64,000 nt of DNA from Paenarthrobacter sp. Z7-10 (GCF_026932795.1 NZ_JADPVH010000008.1:1-64000), one strand, 5' to 3'; shown: positions 35,481 through 46,052, numbered from the stretch's first letter. The notes: generated by a model not told the origin, from the letters alone. Translations and numbers: made by a program.

Positions 35481-36589
35481 TTGCTTTGCTCATCGGCGCC
35501 GGTCTGGGACTATCCCTGGCCATGATCGGCACCCCGCTCTTCATTCGTCTGCTCGTCAACAAAGGCTACGGCCAGTTCATCCGTGACGACGGACCTACCT
35601 CGCACCACACCAAACGGGGCACGCCCACAATGGGCGGCGCCGTCGTCGTCGGCTCGGTGGTCTTCGCCTACCTGATCACGCATCTGGTGCTGTGGATGAT
35701 CAATCCCACGTCCTCCGGTCCCAGCGTCTCCGGCTGGCTGCTGCTGTTCCTGATGGTGGGAATGGGCATGGTGGGTTTCCTGGATGACTTCATTAAGATC
35801 AGGAAACAGCGCAGTCTGGGACTGAACGCCAAAGCGAAACTGATCCTGCAGGCCGCCGTCGGCATCACCTTCGCGGTGTTGGCACTGAACTTTCCAAACG
35901 AACTGGGCCAGACGCCGGCCACCACCAAAATCTCCTTTGCCCGAGACATTCCGGGCCTGGACCTTGCTTTCGGCGGCGCGGCCCTTGGCGTGGTGCTGTT
36001 CGTGATCTGGTCCAACCTGATTGTCACAGCCGCCACGAATGGGGTGAACCTGACGGACGGCCTGGACGGGCTGGCCGCGGGCGCATCGGTGATGGTCTTC
36101 GGGGCATACACCCTGATGGGCATCTGGCAGAGCAACCAAGGCTGCGGATCCGTCCGTGCCAGCACACACAACGTCTGCTACGACGTGCGTGACCCGCTGG
36201 ACCTTGCGCTGCTGGCGGTGATCATCTTCGGGGCGCTGATCGGCTTCCTGTGGTGGAACACCTCGCCCGCCAAAATCTTCATGGGCGACACCGGCTCGCT
36301 GGCCATTGGTGGTGCCGTGGCCGGCTTTGCCATCCTGTCCCGGACCGAAATCCTGCTGGCGATCATCGGCGGACTGTTTGTGCTGATCACGCTCTCGGTG
36401 ATCATCCAGGTGGGGTTCTTTAAGCTCACCAAAGGACGGCGCGTGTTCAAAATGGCGCCGCTGCAGCATCACTTTGAGCTCAAGGGCTGGGCCGAGGTCA
36501 CAGTGGTGGTGCGGTTCTGGATCCTCTGCGGCCTGATGGTGGCCGTCGGCCTGGGGGCCTTCTATGCCGAATGGATTGTGCAAATATGA
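35477..36589 (+). CDS. mraY: phospho-MurNAc-pentapeptide translocase
   Basis: MraY transfers phospho-MurNAc-pentapeptide to undecaprenyl phosphate, making lipid I. The 370-residue protein has about ten membrane helices. The signature loops are [28 protein letters not shown] (catalytic Asp pair), [28 protein letters not shown] and [12 protein letters not shown]. It overlaps murF and murD by ATGA on both sides. Confidence 0.98.
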   Translation: MIALLIGAGLGLSLAMIGTPLFIRLLVNKGYGQFIRDDGPTSHHTKRGTPTMGGAVVVGSVVFAYLITHLVLWMINPTSSGPSVSGWLLLFLMVGMGMVGFLDDFIKIRKQRSLGLNAKAKLILQAAVGITFAVLALNFPNELGQTPATTKISFARDIPGLDLAFGGAALGVVLFVIWSNLIVTAATNGVNLTDGLDGLAAGASVMVFGAYTLMGIWQSNQGCGSVRASTHNVCYDVRDPLDLALLAVIIFGALIGFLWWNTSPAKIFMGDTGSLAIGGAVAGFAILSRTEILLAIIGGLFVLITLSVIIQVGFFKLTKGRRVFKMAPLQHHFELKGWAEVTVVVRFWILCGLMVAVGLGAFYAEWIVQI

Positions 36590-38130
36590 CTGCCGCCAGC
36601 CGGCTCGATGCGCTGCAGAGCTGGGATGACGACTGGTCCGGCCTGCGGGTAGTGGTCACCGGAATCACCAAAACGGGATTCTCCGCCGCTGATACGCTCG
36701 CCGAGCTCGGCGCCAAGGTGGTGGTGGTGGCCGCCTCGGACGACGACGACGCAGTACGGAAGGCGGAAACGCTGCGGATTGTGGGTGTTAAGGACGTTCT
36801 GCTGGGTACCGCGACGTCCACCGTGCTGCCTTTGGTGGATGGTCGACCTGCCGACTTGGTGGTGACCAGCCCCGGACTGCGGCCCTCGCACCCACTGCTG
36901 CAGCGCGCGGCCGGGGAGGGTATCCCCATCTGGGGCGACGTCGAGCTGGCCTGGCGGCTGCGGACCCGGGCCGGGCGGAAGACGGCCGAGTGGATCACCA
37001 TCACCGGCACCAACGGCAAAACCACGACCACCTCGATGGTCGAGTCGATGCTGCAGGCCGGTGGCCTGCGCGCCATCGCGGCCGGCAACATTGGAACCCC
37101 CATTCTGGATGCCATCCGGGACCCGGTTGGCTATGACGCCCTGGCCGTCGAACTGTCCACCTTCCAGCTGCACTGGACTTCCTCGGTGTCGCCGGTGGCC
37201 AGCGTCTGCCTCAATATTGCCGAAGATCATGTGGACTGGCACGGCTCCTTTGAGGATTACGCCGCGGACAAGGCCAGGATCTACGCCAATACCAGGACTG
37301 CCTGCGTCTACAACGCTGACCAGATTGAGACCGAGCGGATGGTGGAAGAAGCCAACGTTGTTGAGGGCTGCCGTGCCGTGGGATTCACCACCGGTGTGCC
37401 GGCCATCAGCATGGTTGGGGTGGTCGAAGGACTGCTGGTGGACCGGGCCTTTATCGCCGAACGCAAGGATTCCGCCGTCGAACTGGCCTCCGTTGCGGAC
37501 ATTGGAGAGCTGGTGCCCCGACATCTGGTTGCGAACGCCTTGGCCGCCGCCGCGCTGGTGCGGGCGTATGGGTTGGAACCGGACGCCGTGCGTGAGGGCC
37601 TGCGCCGCTACGAACCCGGCGAGCACCGGATCCAGCCGGTGGCCACGCGGGATGGCGTGCTCTGGGTCAATGATTCCAAGGCCACCAACCCGCACGCCGC
37701 GGGCGCATCGCTGGCGGCTTTTTCGCCGGTGATCTGGATTGCCGGCGGCCTCTCCAAAGGGGTGGATTACGGCCCGCTGGTCTCCAGCCACGCCGCCAGG
37801 CTGAAGGCAGTCGTGCTGATCGGAACGGACACCGCGGCGCTGCGGGTGGCATTGGCGCGACACGCACCGGATGTCCCCGTGATCGAGGCGGGCAGCCCGC
37901 AAACTGAAATGGTGCAGACAGTTTCGGCACCGCCCGACCTGGGGCGGGCTGTCATGGCCGGGGCCGTGGCAGCAGCAGCCCGGCTTGCCGCGGCCGGGGA
38001 CACCGTGCTGATGGCACCGGCCGCTGCATCAATGGATCAGTTCTCTTCCTATGCTCATCGGGGCGACGCGTTCATCGACGCCGTCCGGAAGCTGCTGGAA
38101 GGGCAGGCGACGACCAGCAAGGAGCTTTAA
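36586..38130 (+). CDS. murD: UDP-MurNAc-L-alanine--D-glutamate ligase
   Basis: MurD adds D-Glu to UDP-MurNAc-L-Ala. The 514-residue protein has the N-terminal nucleotide-sugar domain ([17 protein letters not shown]), the ATP loop [16 protein letters not shown], the Mur-ligase motif [20 protein letters not shown] and the C-terminal domain with [15 protein letters not shown]. It is somewhat longer than typical MurD because of an extended N-terminal segment. ATG 36586 overlaps the mraY stop. The stop codon directly abuts the ftsW ATG. Confidence 0.96.
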   Translation: MTAASRLDALQSWDDDWSGLRVVVTGITKTGFSAADTLAELGAKVVVVAASDDDDAVRKAETLRIVGVKDVLLGTATSTVLPLVDGRPADLVVTSPGLRPSHPLLQRAAGEGIPIWGDVELAWRLRTRAGRKTAEWITITGTNGKTTTTSMVESMLQAGGLRAIAAGNIGTPILDAIRDPVGYDALAVELSTFQLHWTSSVSPVASVCLNIAEDHVDWHGSFEDYAADKARIYANTRTACVYNADQIETERMVEEANVVEGCRAVGFTTGVPAISMVGVVEGLLVDRAFIAERKDSAVELASVADIGELVPRHLVANALAAAALVRAYGLEPDAVREGLRRYEPGEHRIQPVATRDGVLWVNDSKATNPHAAGASLAAFSPVIWIAGGLSKGVDYGPLVSSHAARLKAVVLIGTDTAALRVALARHAPDVPVIEAGSPQTEMVQTVSAPPDLGRAVMAGAVAAAARLAAAGDTVLMAPAAASMDQFSSYAHRGDAFIDAVRKLLEGQATTSKEL

Positions 38131-39531
38131 ATGGTCACCACGCCCGTTAGGCCAAACCTTCGCGGCGGGACCCCGTCCACCGCACGGGCGGCATCGACCG
38201 CCGCATCCGCTTCGAAACGGTCCGTTCCTGCGGCGCTGCGCGCGCTCAAGCCCGCGCCCCGTCCGGGTGCCGGCCGGGATGGCCGTTCCGGTGCAGCCGG
38301 CAAACGCACCGGAGCCACCGCGCGTCCCGGATCCCAAACCGCCGCGCGGACCAAAGGCAATTCCAGTCTGCGTCGGTTCTTCCGCGAGTTCTGGCCCCGG
38401 GTGGAGGGCAGTAACCGGCCCAGCAACGGCTCCAGCTATTACCTGATTCTGGGCGCAACCCTGGCGCTGACATGCGTCGGCCTGATGATGGTGCTGTCCT
38501 CCTCCGCTGTTGAAGTGATTTCGCAGGGCAAGGACCCCTACAACCTGTTCCTGCGCGAGAGCGCCTTTGGTGCCTTTGGCGTAGTGCTGATGTTTGTGCT
38601 GTCCCGCACCAGCATCAGGCGGCTGAAGAAACTGGCGTGGCCGGCCCTGCTGTTGGCGATCGTGCTGCTTGCCATGGTGATCTTTACTCCACTGGGCGAG
38701 AGCGTTGGCGGAAACCGCAACTGGCTGCGCATCGGCGGCTTCAGCGCGCAGCCTTCGGAAGCGGCGAAGCTTGCACTTGCCCTGTGGATGGCCGCAGTGC
38801 TGGCACGCAAGGGGACGTTGATCCTGCAATGGAAGCACGCCATTATCCCGGTGGTCCCCGCGGCCGCTGTCGTGATCGGACTGGTGCTGCTGGGCCATGA
38901 CCTGGGGACCAGCGTGATCCTGATGGGCATTGTGGCGGCTGGCCTGTACTTTGGCGGCGCCCGGGCCCGTTTGTTCATTCCGGCCGGCGTGTTCGGCGTG
39001 CTGGCCGCCGTCGTGCTGGCTCTGACCAGCTCCAACCGGACGTCGCGGATTTCCGGCTGGATGGGCAACTGTGATGACGGCAATGACCTCTGCCTGCAGG
39101 CCCGGAATGGCCTCTACGCGCTGGCATCCGGCGGCTGGTGGGGCGTTGGCCTGGGCCAGAGCCGGCAAAAGTGGAACTGGATTCCGGAGGCGCACAACGA
39201 CTTTATTTTTGCCATTATTGGCGAGGAGCTGGGGCTGCTGGGGACCCTGGTCGTAGTCCTGCTCTATGGCATTCTGGCCGTCGCGATCTTCCGTGTGATC
39301 GTCCGGCACCGCGACCCGTTCATTCGGATAGTCTGCGGCTGCATCATGGCCTGGATCATCGGCCAGGCCTTCGTGAACATTGCCATGGTCACCGGGCTGC
39401 TGCCGGTGATTGGAGTTCCGCTGCCGCTGATCTCCAACGGCGGCAGTGCCCTGACTCTGGTCCTTGCCGCGGTCGGCGTCGTGCTGTCCTTTGCCCGTTC
39501 CCGTCCGGAAAGCGAAAAAATCCCTTCATGA
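38131..39531 (+). CDS. ftsW: septal peptidoglycan glycosyltransferase (SEDS)
   Basis: FtsW polymerises lipid II into glycan strands with FtsI. The 466-residue SEDS protein has about ten membrane helices, the [11 protein letters not shown] region, [19 protein letters not shown] and the C-terminal [15 protein letters not shown] motif. The first 95 residues or so are a basic, Ala/Gly/Arg-rich cytosolic tail, much longer than in proteobacteria. Actinobacterial FtsW tails can contact FtsZ, whose terminal peptide is conserved here, but that link is inferred. AAGGAG lies at the end of murD. Confidence 0.96.
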   Translation: MVTTPVRPNLRGGTPSTARAASTAASASKRSVPAALRALKPAPRPGAGRDGRSGAAGKRTGATARPGSQTAARTKGNSSLRRFFREFWPRVEGSNRPSNGSSYYLILGATLALTCVGLMMVLSSSAVEVISQGKDPYNLFLRESAFGAFGVVLMFVLSRTSIRRLKKLAWPALLLAIVLLAMVIFTPLGESVGGNRNWLRIGGFSAQPSEAAKLALALWMAAVLARKGTLILQWKHAIIPVVPAAAVVIGLVLLGHDLGTSVILMGIVAAGLYFGGARARLFIPAGVFGVLAAVVLALTSSNRTSRISGWMGNCDDGNDLCLQARNGLYALASGGWWGVGLGQSRQKWNWIPEAHNDFIFAIIGEELGLLGTLVVVLLYGILAVAIFRVIVRHRDPFIRIVCGCIMAWIIGQAFVNIAMVTGLLPVIGVPLPLISNGGSALTLVLAAVGVVLSFARSRPESEKIPS

Positions 39532-40658
39532 CCACCCCCTTCCCTTCCGCTTCCGGTGCCACTGAAGGCAGCCTTTCGGTTGTGCTGGCCGGCGGTGGCT
39601 CCGCCGGCCACGTCAGTCCGCTGCTGGCCATCGCGAAGGCACTCCGCCGCGCCCGTCCGGATGCCTCCGTTCTGGCCGTCGGAACAACATCAGGGCTGGA
39701 AACCCGGCTTGTCCCCGCGGCCGGCTTCGAGCTGGTCACCATTGACAGGGTTCCGTTCCCGCGCCGGCCCTCGGCGGATCTGCTCCGGCTGCCCGCACGA
39801 CTGCGCGCGGCAATCCGGCAGTCGGGCGCCATTCTGGAGGACGCCAAGGCGGACGTGCTGGTGGGGGTGGGCGGCTATGTCTGCACCCCGATGTACCTGG
39901 CGGCCCGAAAGCGCGGCATCCCAATCGTGATCCATGAGGCGAACAGTAAAGCGGGGCTGGCCAACCGGCTCGGCGCGCGCTTCGCAAGCGCCGTGGGGAC
40001 CGCTTTCGAGGCGGTCGAAATCAAGGACGGCCAGCTCGTAGGTATGCCCATGCGCCCGGAAATTTCCGGACTGGACCGGGCCGGTGCCCGCCAACAGGCC
40101 CGGGCCATGCTGGGACTTGAGCCGCAACGTGCCACGCTGATCATTACGGGCGGATCGCTGGGTGCCCAACAGATTAATCGCACGATCGCCGGTTCCCTAC
40201 CGGCGCTCGAAGCTGCGGGTGTGCAGATGCTGCACATCACCGGTGCGGGCAAACAAGTGCTGGCCGCCGACGGATCCCCGCTGGCCGGTCCGCACTACCG
40301 TCAAGTGGAATACATCGACTCGATGGAACTCGCGTACGCCGCCGCCGATGTTCTGCTGTGCCGCTCGGGTGCCGGCACCGTCTGTGAGGTTGCCGCCGTC
40401 GGGCTGCCAGCGGTATTTGTGCCGCTGCCGGTGGGTAACGGCGAGCAGGCCCTGAATGCCTCCGCCCTGGTGGCAGCGGGTGCGGCCCTGCTGGTCAGGG
40501 ACGCTCACTTCAACCCGGCCTGGGTCAGCGCCGAACTGCTGCCGCTGCTCGCGGACGACGCGCGGCTGGAGTCCATGGCGGAACACGGACGCAAACTAGG
40601 CATCCGGGATGCGGATGAGAGAATGGCACGGATGGTCTTGGAGGCAGCACAGCGATGA
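39528..40658 (+). CDS. murG: UDP-GlcNAc--undecaprenyl-PP-MurNAc-pentapeptide GlcNAc transferase
   Basis: MurG adds GlcNAc to lipid I to make lipid II on the inner membrane face. The 376-residue GT28 enzyme has [59 protein letters not shown], and the UDP-GlcNAc site [20 protein letters not shown]. The ATG at 39528 overlaps the ftsW stop (ATGA). The open frame before it is antisense or ftsW coding in another frame. It overlaps murC in the same way. Confidence 0.97.
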   Translation: MTTPFPSASGATEGSLSVVLAGGGSAGHVSPLLAIAKALRRARPDASVLAVGTTSGLETRLVPAAGFELVTIDRVPFPRRPSADLLRLPARLRAAIRQSGAILEDAKADVLVGVGGYVCTPMYLAARKRGIPIVIHEANSKAGLANRLGARFASAVGTAFEAVEIKDGQLVGMPMRPEISGLDRAGARQQARAMLGLEPQRATLIITGGSLGAQQINRTIAGSLPALEAAGVQMLHITGAGKQVLAADGSPLAGPHYRQVEYIDSMELAYAAADVLLCRSGAGTVCEVAAVGLPAVFVPLPVGNGEQALNASALVAAGAALLVRDAHFNPAWVSAELLPLLADDARLESMAEHGRKLGIRDADERMARMVLEAAQR

Positions 40659-42292
40659 CGGCAGATACCGGAAGCGACGGCAATCGAGGCGGCGGGACTT
40701 CCCCCAGCCAGCCCGGCAGCACCGGCATCGACCCGCTGGACCGGCTCGGGCGGGTGCACTTCATCGGCATCGGCGGCGCTGGAATGTCGGCGGTGGCCCG
40801 GATCCTGCTGGCGCGCGGCGTTGCGGTGAGCGGCTCCGATGCAAAGGACTCGTCCGCGCTGCAGGAGCTCGCCGCCCTCGGCGCGACCGTGCACGTGGGA
40901 CATTCCGCGGCTGCGGCAGGGGGTGCGGATACCGTAGTCGTCTCCTCTGCCATCCGCGCGGACAATCCGGAGTTGGTCGCGGCCCGTGCGGCCGGTGGAA
41001 GGGTGCTGCACCGGTCGGAGGCGCTGGCGGCCGCGATGGCCGGGCAGCGGGTGGTGGCTGTGGCGGGAACGCATGGCAAAACAACCACAACGTCCATGAT
41101 CACGGTCCTGCTGCGCGGTGCCGGAATGGACCCATCCTTCGCGATCGGGGGCACGGTGCCTGCCCTCGGCGTGAATGCCGCCCATGGCGGGTCGGGGATC
41201 TTCGTCGCCGAGGCTGATGAATCGGATGGCTCTTTTTTGAACTATTCGCCGCAGATCGCTGTCGTGACCAATGTCGAACCGGACCACCTGGATCACTACG
41301 GCACGGCCGAGGCGTTCTACCGGTCCTTTGACGATTTCGCGGCGCTGCTTCCGGCCGGGGGCCTGCTGGTGGCCTGCGCCGACGACGACGGCGCCCTGGC
41401 TTTGGCACGGCGGGCGGCGGATGCGGGAACCAGGGTGGTGCTCTACGGCCGTAATGAGCGTGCCGATCTGGTGCTCTCCGCCGCCATGGACAGCGCGGGG
41501 ATAGGCACCCGCAGCACGGTAACCCTGCGCACGCCGGTGTCGGCACCGGCCGATGGAGCGGTGCCAGCCGAAGCCGACGCGGGCCAGCTGACCGCGTATC
41601 CACTTCAGCTGCAGGTTCCGGGCGTCCATAATGCCCTGAATGCGGTGGCAGCCCTGGCCGTCGCGCTGGAGCTGGGCGTCCAGCCCGATACCGCGGTGGC
41701 GGCCCTGCAGGAATTCAGTGGCGCTGCCCGGCGATTCGAGCAGCGCGGTGAAATAGCAGGCGTGCGGGTCTTCGACGACTATGCCCACCATCCCACCGAG
41801 GTGGAAGCCGCCCTGCGGGCAGCGCGCACGGTTGCCGGCGGACACCGGGTGCACGTGCTGTTCCAGCCGCACCTGTTTTCCCGGACGCGGGAGTTCGCGC
41901 CGGAGTTCGCCCGGGCCCTGAGGCTGGCCAATTCGGTGGCCGTACTGGACATCTATCCGGCCCGCGAGGACCCGATCCCCGGCGTCAGCAGCGAACTGAT
42001 CACTGCTGTCCCGGCCAGCCCGGTGGCGCCAGCAGCGCAGGCGCCGTCCACGCGGGCGCCGTCCACGCGGGCGCCATCCGCGATGGCGCCGTCCACGCAG
42101 GCGGCGTCGATGCCGCCCGGGGAGCTGACGTACCAGCCCGATGCCCGGGCAGCGGTCGCCGCCCTGGCCGGTGCGGCCGAGCCCGGAGACATTATCCTGA
42201 CGATTGGCGCCGGGGATGTGACCCAATACGGGCCTTGGATTCTCGACGCCCTAAGCTCACTCACCTCCGCAAGGACCGATCATGGCACCTAG
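40655..42292 (+). CDS. murC: UDP-MurNAc--L-alanine ligase
   Basis: MurC starts stem-peptide synthesis by adding L-Ala to UDP-MurNAc. The 545-residue protein has [19 protein letters not shown], the ATP loop [14 protein letters not shown], the [10 protein letters not shown] and DHLDHYG motifs, and [16 protein letters not shown]. In the C-terminal domain, just after [13 protein letters not shown], there is a low-complexity insertion. Its core is five 15-bp units coding [20 protein letters not shown] and AASMP (residues 463-487). The domain then resumes with [14 protein letters not shown]. The insertion follows the usual fold boundary closely enough that the enzyme should still be active. Confidence 0.95.
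   Translation: MTADTGSDGNRGGGTSPSQPGSTGIDPLDRLGRVHFIGIGGAGMSAVARILLARGVAVSGSDAKDSSALQELAALGATVHVGHSAAAAGGADTVVVSSAIRADNPELVAARAAGGRVLHRSEALAAAMAGQRVVAVAGTHGKTTTTSMITVLLRGAGMDPSFAIGGTVPALGVNAAHGGSGIFVAEADESDGSFLNYSPQIAVVTNVEPDHLDHYGTAEAFYRSFDDFAALLPAGGLLVACADDDGALALARRAADAGTRVVLYGRNERADLVLSAAMDSAGIGTRSTVTLRTPVSAPADGAVPAEADAGQLTAYPLQLQVPGVHNALNAVAALAVALELGVQPDTAVAALQEFSGAARRFEQRGEIAGVRVFDDYAHHPTEVEAALRAARTVAGGHRVHVLFQPHLFSRTREFAPEFARALRLANSVAVLDIYPAREDPIPGVSSELITAVPASPVAPAAQAPSTRAPSTRAPSAMAPSTQAASMPPGELTYQPDARAAVAALAGAAEPGDIILTIGAGDVTQYGPWILDALSSLTSARTDHGT
42041..42115 (+). repeat. 15-bp in-frame tandem repeat in murC
   Basis: Two identical units GCGCCGTCCACGCGG (42041-42055, 42056-42070) are followed by three diverged units to 42115. 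The unit is a multiple of three, so copy-number change keeps the frame. Confidence 0.85.
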
Positions 42293-43703
42293 GCGCAAGC
42301 CACCGGTAATCCGGACCAATCCGACCTTGCCGGCGGCTCCAGTCAGGCATGTTCCGGCTCCGCGGGCGGCTGATAATACCCGGTCCCGCCAGCCACAGCC
42401 TGGACATGGGGGACCGGCAGGGGTGCGCAGCGTTACGGTGGTGCCGCAGAGTTCCAAAGTCTCGGTCCTGCCGATGCCCGACCCTGCTTCCGGAACGGTC
42501 CGGGCGGCCGCCGCCCAGTCGCTGGATCCCGCCCAGCCGATGGACGCTGTAGGGACGGAGGAGGTGACCGACGCGTGCAACGAGACGGGTAGGGCCGCCG
42601 TGACCGAGGCTTCCGGCGCGAGGAGTGGGGCCGCCGTGACCGAGGCTTCCGGCGCGACCGGCGGGGTCGCTGCCACACATGAACACCAAGCGCCGGACCA
42701 GACTGCGGCTGGCGCCGTCGCAGGGACACGCGGCGGCTTCAGAATTGGGCGTCGGTTTTGGACCGGTGGCCGGTTTCGGATCGGTGCTGCGCCGAAGACG
42801 GGGTCATCGATGCCGGAATTGTCGACGTCAGAATTTTCGGCGTCAGACTTGGCCGCGTCAGAATTGTCGGCGCCGGAATTGCCGGTGCCGGACCCACAGA
42901 CAGCGACTATGAAAACACCTCGGACGGCGGGGAGCTCTGGAAGCTCGGCCAAGGTTATCGATTTCCCGCAGCGCCACGGCCGGCGGCTGCGCCGCACCGT
43001 CTGGATCACCGCGGCTGCCGTGGTGGTGACGCTGGCGGTGATTACCGCCGTCGTGCTCTTTTCACCGCTGCTGGCGCTGAAGAGCATGACCATCGACGGC
43101 AATAAAATGGTGTCCACAGCCAGCATTGTCAGGGCTTTGGCTCCGCTGAAAAACAAGCCGCTTCCGCAGGTCAACCAGGACCAGGTGCAGAAGCTGCTGG
43201 TACCGCTGCAGCAGATCCGGTCCGTTTCCGTAGAGGCGCGGCCGCCTTCCACCCTGCTGGTGCATGTGGTGGAACGGGTACCGGTGGCTGTGGTCAAAAA
43301 CCAAAGCAAGAGCGGCAAAGGGTACGTCCTGGTGGATCAGGACGGCGTTCCGCTGGGAACGGTGCCGGATCCGGCCAAGGTTTCACTCCCGCTGATAGAC
43401 GGTGGGATTGCCACCACGGGAAGCAGCACGTTCACGGCGATCACCACGGTGCTTTCGGCGCTGCCGGCGCAGGTACTTTCGCGGCTGCAGCACGCGTCCG
43501 CCAGTTCGCCGGATGCAGTGACGCTGACGCTGACCGACGGTAAAACGGTGGTGTGGGGTAATGCCAGTGACAAGGAGCTTAAGGCCAAGGTGCTGCAGGC
43601 GCTGTTGAAGGCTCCCGCTCCCGTTCAGCAGCCCGGCCAACCCGCGCCGGCTCCGATAAAGGTTTACGATGTCAGCGCACCCCGGCATCCGGTGACCCGA
43701 TGA
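42282..43703 (+). CDS. ftsQ: divisome protein FtsQ with a very long cytosolic N-terminus
   Basis: FtsQ is a bitopic divisome scaffold protein. The single membrane helix (VWITAAAVVVTLAVITAVVL) starts near residue 237. It is followed by the POTRA domain (LALKSMTIDGNKMVSTASIVR) and the FtsQ beta domain to residue 473. The N-terminal part of about 235 residues is far longer than usual. It is rich in Ala, Ser, Thr, Glu and Pro, with tandem AAVTEASGA units and ELSTSEFSASDLAASELSAP-type runs, and a basic patch before the helix. It overlaps murC by 11 bp. Internal starts were considered, but the ATG at 42282 is the only clear one near murC. Confidence 0.88.
   Translation: MAPRRKPPVIRTNPTLPAAPVRHVPAPRAADNTRSRQPQPGHGGPAGVRSVTVVPQSSKVSVLPMPDPASGTVRAAAAQSLDPAQPMDAVGTEEVTDACNETGRAAVTEASGARSGAAVTEASGATGGVAATHEHQAPDQTAAGAVAGTRGGFRIGRRFWTGGRFRIGAAPKTGSSMPELSTSEFSASDLAASELSAPELPVPDPQTATMKTPRTAGSSGSSAKVIDFPQRHGRRLRRTVWITAAAVVVTLAVITAVVLFSPLLALKSMTIDGNKMVSTASIVRALAPLKNKPLPQVNQDQVQKLLVPLQQIRSVSVEARPPSTLLVHVVERVPVAVVKNQSKSGKGYVLVDQDGVPLGTVPDPAKVSLPLIDGGIATTGSSTFTAITTVLSALPAQVLSRLQHASASSPDAVTLTLTDGKTVVWGNASDKELKAKVLQALLKAPAPVQQPGQPAPAPIKVYDVSAPRHPVTR
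42592..42657 (+). repeat. 36-bp-period duplication in ftsQ
   Basis: A 30-bp sequence beginning GGGCCGCCGTGACCGAGGCT occurs identically at 42592-42621 and 42628-42657. It encodes two AAVTEASGA units in the cytosolic tail. Confidence 0.85.
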
Positions 43704-43831
43704 CGGGCCGCCCGTTCAGTCAATTCCAGGCACAAGGTCGCGGCGAATATTTCCACCCGATTAAGACGACACGCGGGCGGCGGTAATTGCATGCGGGCAG
43801 GAACCCCTTTAGCGTTCCAAGCAGGAGTTAC

Positions 43832-43882
43832 TTGACATAACTATAACCTTCGACTTGAGGGTTAAGCTCTAAAAGCTTCAAG
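43832..43882 (+). promoter_or_regulatory. ftsZ upstream regulatory region with nested dyads
   Basis: The 273-nt gap between ftsQ and ftsZ contains an AT-rich island. It holds TTGACA (43832-43837), the imperfect dyad TAACCTT/AGGGTTA (43844-43864, 7-nt spacer) and the stem AAGCT/AGCTT (43864-43878), flanked by CTTGA/TCAAG arms (43854-43882). TAAGCT at 43863-43868 fits a -10. Its distance to TTGACA is 25 nt, too long for a standard promoter. A dyad inside an over-long spacer is the architecture MerR-type activators use, and an FtsR-like MerR gene is at 1346. Binding is not demonstrated. Confidence 0.45.
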
Positions 43883-43976
43883 CGGCAGTGGAGAGTTACG
43901 GGGAAAGTTCACCGGAACGCGGCACGCGGCGGAGCACTGAAGATTCTCACCAGTACACGAACAAGGGACACGTAAC

Positions 43977-45182
43977 GTGGCAGCACCCCAGAATTACCTG
44001 GCCGTCATCAAGGTCGTCGGCATCGGCGGCGGTGGCGTCAACGCAATCAACCGGATGATCGACGTGGGACTGCGCGGCGTTGAGTTCATTGCGGTCAATA
44101 CCGATGCCCAGGCATTGTTGATGAGCGATGCGGACGTCAAACTCGACATCGGCCGTGAGTTGACGCGTGGGCTCGGTGCCGGTGCCAATCCCGATGTTGG
44201 ACGGCAGGCGGCGGAGGACCATTCGGACGAACTCGAAGAGGTGCTGCGCGGGGCCGACATGGTCTTCGTTACGGCTGGCGAGGGTGGCGGCACCGGAACC
44301 GGTGGAGCACCCGTGGTGGCCCGTATTGCCCGATCACTGGGCGCGCTGACCATTGGCGTGGTCACCCGGCCTTTCACCTTTGAGGGACGCCGCCGGGCCA
44401 CCTCGGCCGAAAACGGCATCGATGCCCTGCGCGGCGAGGTGGACACGCTCATCGTGATCCCCAACGACCGGTTGCTTTCCATCAGTGACCGCAACGTCTC
44501 GGTCCTGGATGCCTTCCGTTCGGCGGACCAGGTGCTGCTCTCCGGTGTGCAGGGAATCACGGACCTGATCACTACCCCGGGCCTGATCAACCTGGACTTT
44601 GCCGATGTGAAGTCGGTTATGCAGGGCGCTGGCTCGGCATTGATGGGTATTGGTTCCGCACGTGGCGAGGACCGGGCCGTCAAGGCTGCGGAACTGGCGA
44701 TCGCCTCACCACTGCTGGAAGCCTCGATCGACGGCGCACACGGTGTGCTGCTCTCGATCCAGGGCGGCTCCGACCTCGGCCTGTTTGAAATCAACGAAGC
44801 GGCCCGGCTGGTGCAGGAAGTGGCGCACCCGGAGGCCAACATCATCTTCGGCGCCGTGATCGACGACGCCCTGGGCGACGAGGCACGCGTCACGGTGATT
44901 GCAGCCGGCTTTGACAACGTCGACGTCACCTCGGCCCCGGCGATGCCAACCGAGGCTTCCCGCCGGACACTGCCGGCCGCAGCCCCAGCGGCGCCGCAGT
45001 CGGCACCGCACTTGGCACCGGCCACCGTGCCGGCCGCAGGCCTGAACCACTGGGGTCAGCAGTCCAACAACAACCACATTCCGGCCGACGCCGGCTTCGA
45101 TGTGGATCTGCCCGCCGTGGTGGAGCCGGACCTGTCCGGGCATCGTTCCGATGAGCTGGACGTGCCCGACTTCCTGAAGTAA
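43977..45182 (+). CDS. ftsZ: cell division protein FtsZ
   Basis: FtsZ is the tubulin-like GTPase that forms the Z ring and organises septation. The 401-residue protein has the N-terminal [12 protein letters not shown], the tubulin signature [10 protein letters not shown] (from residue 103), the synergy loop [15 protein letters not shown], a disordered Ala/Pro linker and the conserved C-terminal peptide DVPDFLK that partners such as SepF and FtsW bind. It starts with GTG and is preceded by AAGGGA and a 273-nt regulatory gap, suggesting control separate from the mur genes. Confidence 0.98.
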   Translation: MAAPQNYLAVIKVVGIGGGGVNAINRMIDVGLRGVEFIAVNTDAQALLMSDADVKLDIGRELTRGLGAGANPDVGRQAAEDHSDELEEVLRGADMVFVTAGEGGGTGTGGAPVVARIARSLGALTIGVVTRPFTFEGRRRATSAENGIDALRGEVDTLIVIPNDRLLSISDRNVSVLDAFRSADQVLLSGVQGITDLITTPGLINLDFADVKSVMQGAGSALMGIGSARGEDRAVKAAELAIASPLLEASIDGAHGVLLSIQGGSDLGLFEINEAARLVQEVAHPEANIIFGAVIDDALGDEARVTVIAAGFDNVDVTSAPAMPTEASRRTLPAAAPAAPQSAPHLAPATVPAAGLNHWGQQSNNNHIPADAGFDVDLPAVVEPDLSGHRSDELDVPDFLK

Positions 45183-45200
45183 TTTCCTGCGGGACATCCA

Positions 45201-45241
45201 TGCCGGCCCAACGCTCTCCGCAGGGGCACATTGGGCCGGCA
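45201..45241 (+). terminator. strong stem-loop after ftsZ
   Basis: TGCCGGCCCAA (45201-45211) pairs perfectly with TTGGGCCGGCA (45231-45241) across a 19-nt loop. There is no U-tract. It could terminate, or partly terminate, ftsZ transcription or stabilise the ftsZ 3' end. Confidence 0.6.
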
Positions 45242-45263
45242 CCCTAGAGAAGGCCAGGTAGCT

Positions 45264-46052
45264 GTGTTTTGGTGGCGCCGTGAAGTTTCCCCGGGAATCT
45301 GGGTGGCATTCACCGACACCCGGGCCGGCAACCTGGCCTTTTCCGTCGGCGATGCGGCGCAGACGGCACAAAACCGGAACAGGCTGGCAGCCGGGCTGGG
45401 CCTTGGCCGCGCCGGGATTGCCTTCATGACCCAAGTCCACGGCAATGAAGTGGCGGAAATTGGCAACCCGGTCGCCGACGGCGGTGACGGCTCCGCAGTG
45501 GCCGAACGGAACGGCTCTGCTGGAGTTGGCCGCTCTGAAGGTGTCGGTACCGCGGGGCACGGCGCTGCCCCGACGGCGGATGGCATGGTTTCCGGGGGAA
45601 CACCGCTGGCCGTGCTGGTGGCCGATTGTGTTCCTGTGGTCTTGGTGGGCACGGCCAGGGACGGGCAACCGGTACTGGCCGTCGCCCATGCCGGGAGGGC
45701 CGGAGTTGCCAACGCGGTGGTGCCCCGGACCGTGGACGTGATGCGGCGCCGTGGCGCCGGCGAAATACGCGCATGGCTGGGCCCTTCGGTCTGCGGAGAG
45801 TGCTACGAAGTCCCGGACAGCATGCGGGCCGGGCTGGCGGCGGTGGAACCTGCCACCCATTCGAACACCCGCTGGGGCACTCCGGCGCTGGATCTGCCAG
45901 CCGGTGTGCTGAGCCAGTTGGCTCGGGCCGGGGTTGCCGCGGAGCGGATTGCCGCCTGCACCATGGAGGAGCCGGAGTTGTTTTCGCACCGCAGGGACGG
46001 AGCCGGTGAGTGGCCGGGACGATTTGCCGGAGTGGTGTATGCCAGGTCCTGA
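45264..46052 (+). CDS. pgeF: YfiH/PgeF family protein (purine nucleoside phosphorylase or cyto-editing enzyme)
   Basis: The protein is a member of the laccase-domain (DUF152) family. Relatives act as peptidoglycan editing factor or as purine nucleoside phosphorylases. The 262-residue protein keeps the zinc/active-site blocks: QVHGNEV, VADCVPVVLVG, VAHAGRAGVANAVVPRTV and GPSVCGECYEVP. It lies after ftsZ as in most actinobacteria (Rv2149c). Start GTG 45264 gives VFWWRREV, the usual N terminus; an upstream in-frame start at 45231 overlaps the ftsZ stem-loop. It overlaps the next gene by 14 bp. Confidence 0.9.
   Translation: MFWWRREVSPGIWVAFTDTRAGNLAFSVGDAAQTAQNRNRLAAGLGLGRAGIAFMTQVHGNEVAEIGNPVADGGDGSAVAERNGSAGVGRSEGVGTAGHGAAPTADGMVSGGTPLAVLVADCVPVVLVGTARDGQPVLAVAHAGRAGVANAVVPRTVDVMRRRGAGEIRAWLGPSVCGECYEVPDSMRAGLAAVEPATHSNTRWGTPALDLPAGVLSQLARAGVAAERIAACTMEEPELFSHRRDGAGEWPGRFAGVVYARS

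Noticed and set aside
40505-42226. 573-codon minus-strand frame opposite murC
   Set aside because: It is antisense to murC with composition typical of a shadow frame (His, Arg and Gly-rich) and no recognisable motif.
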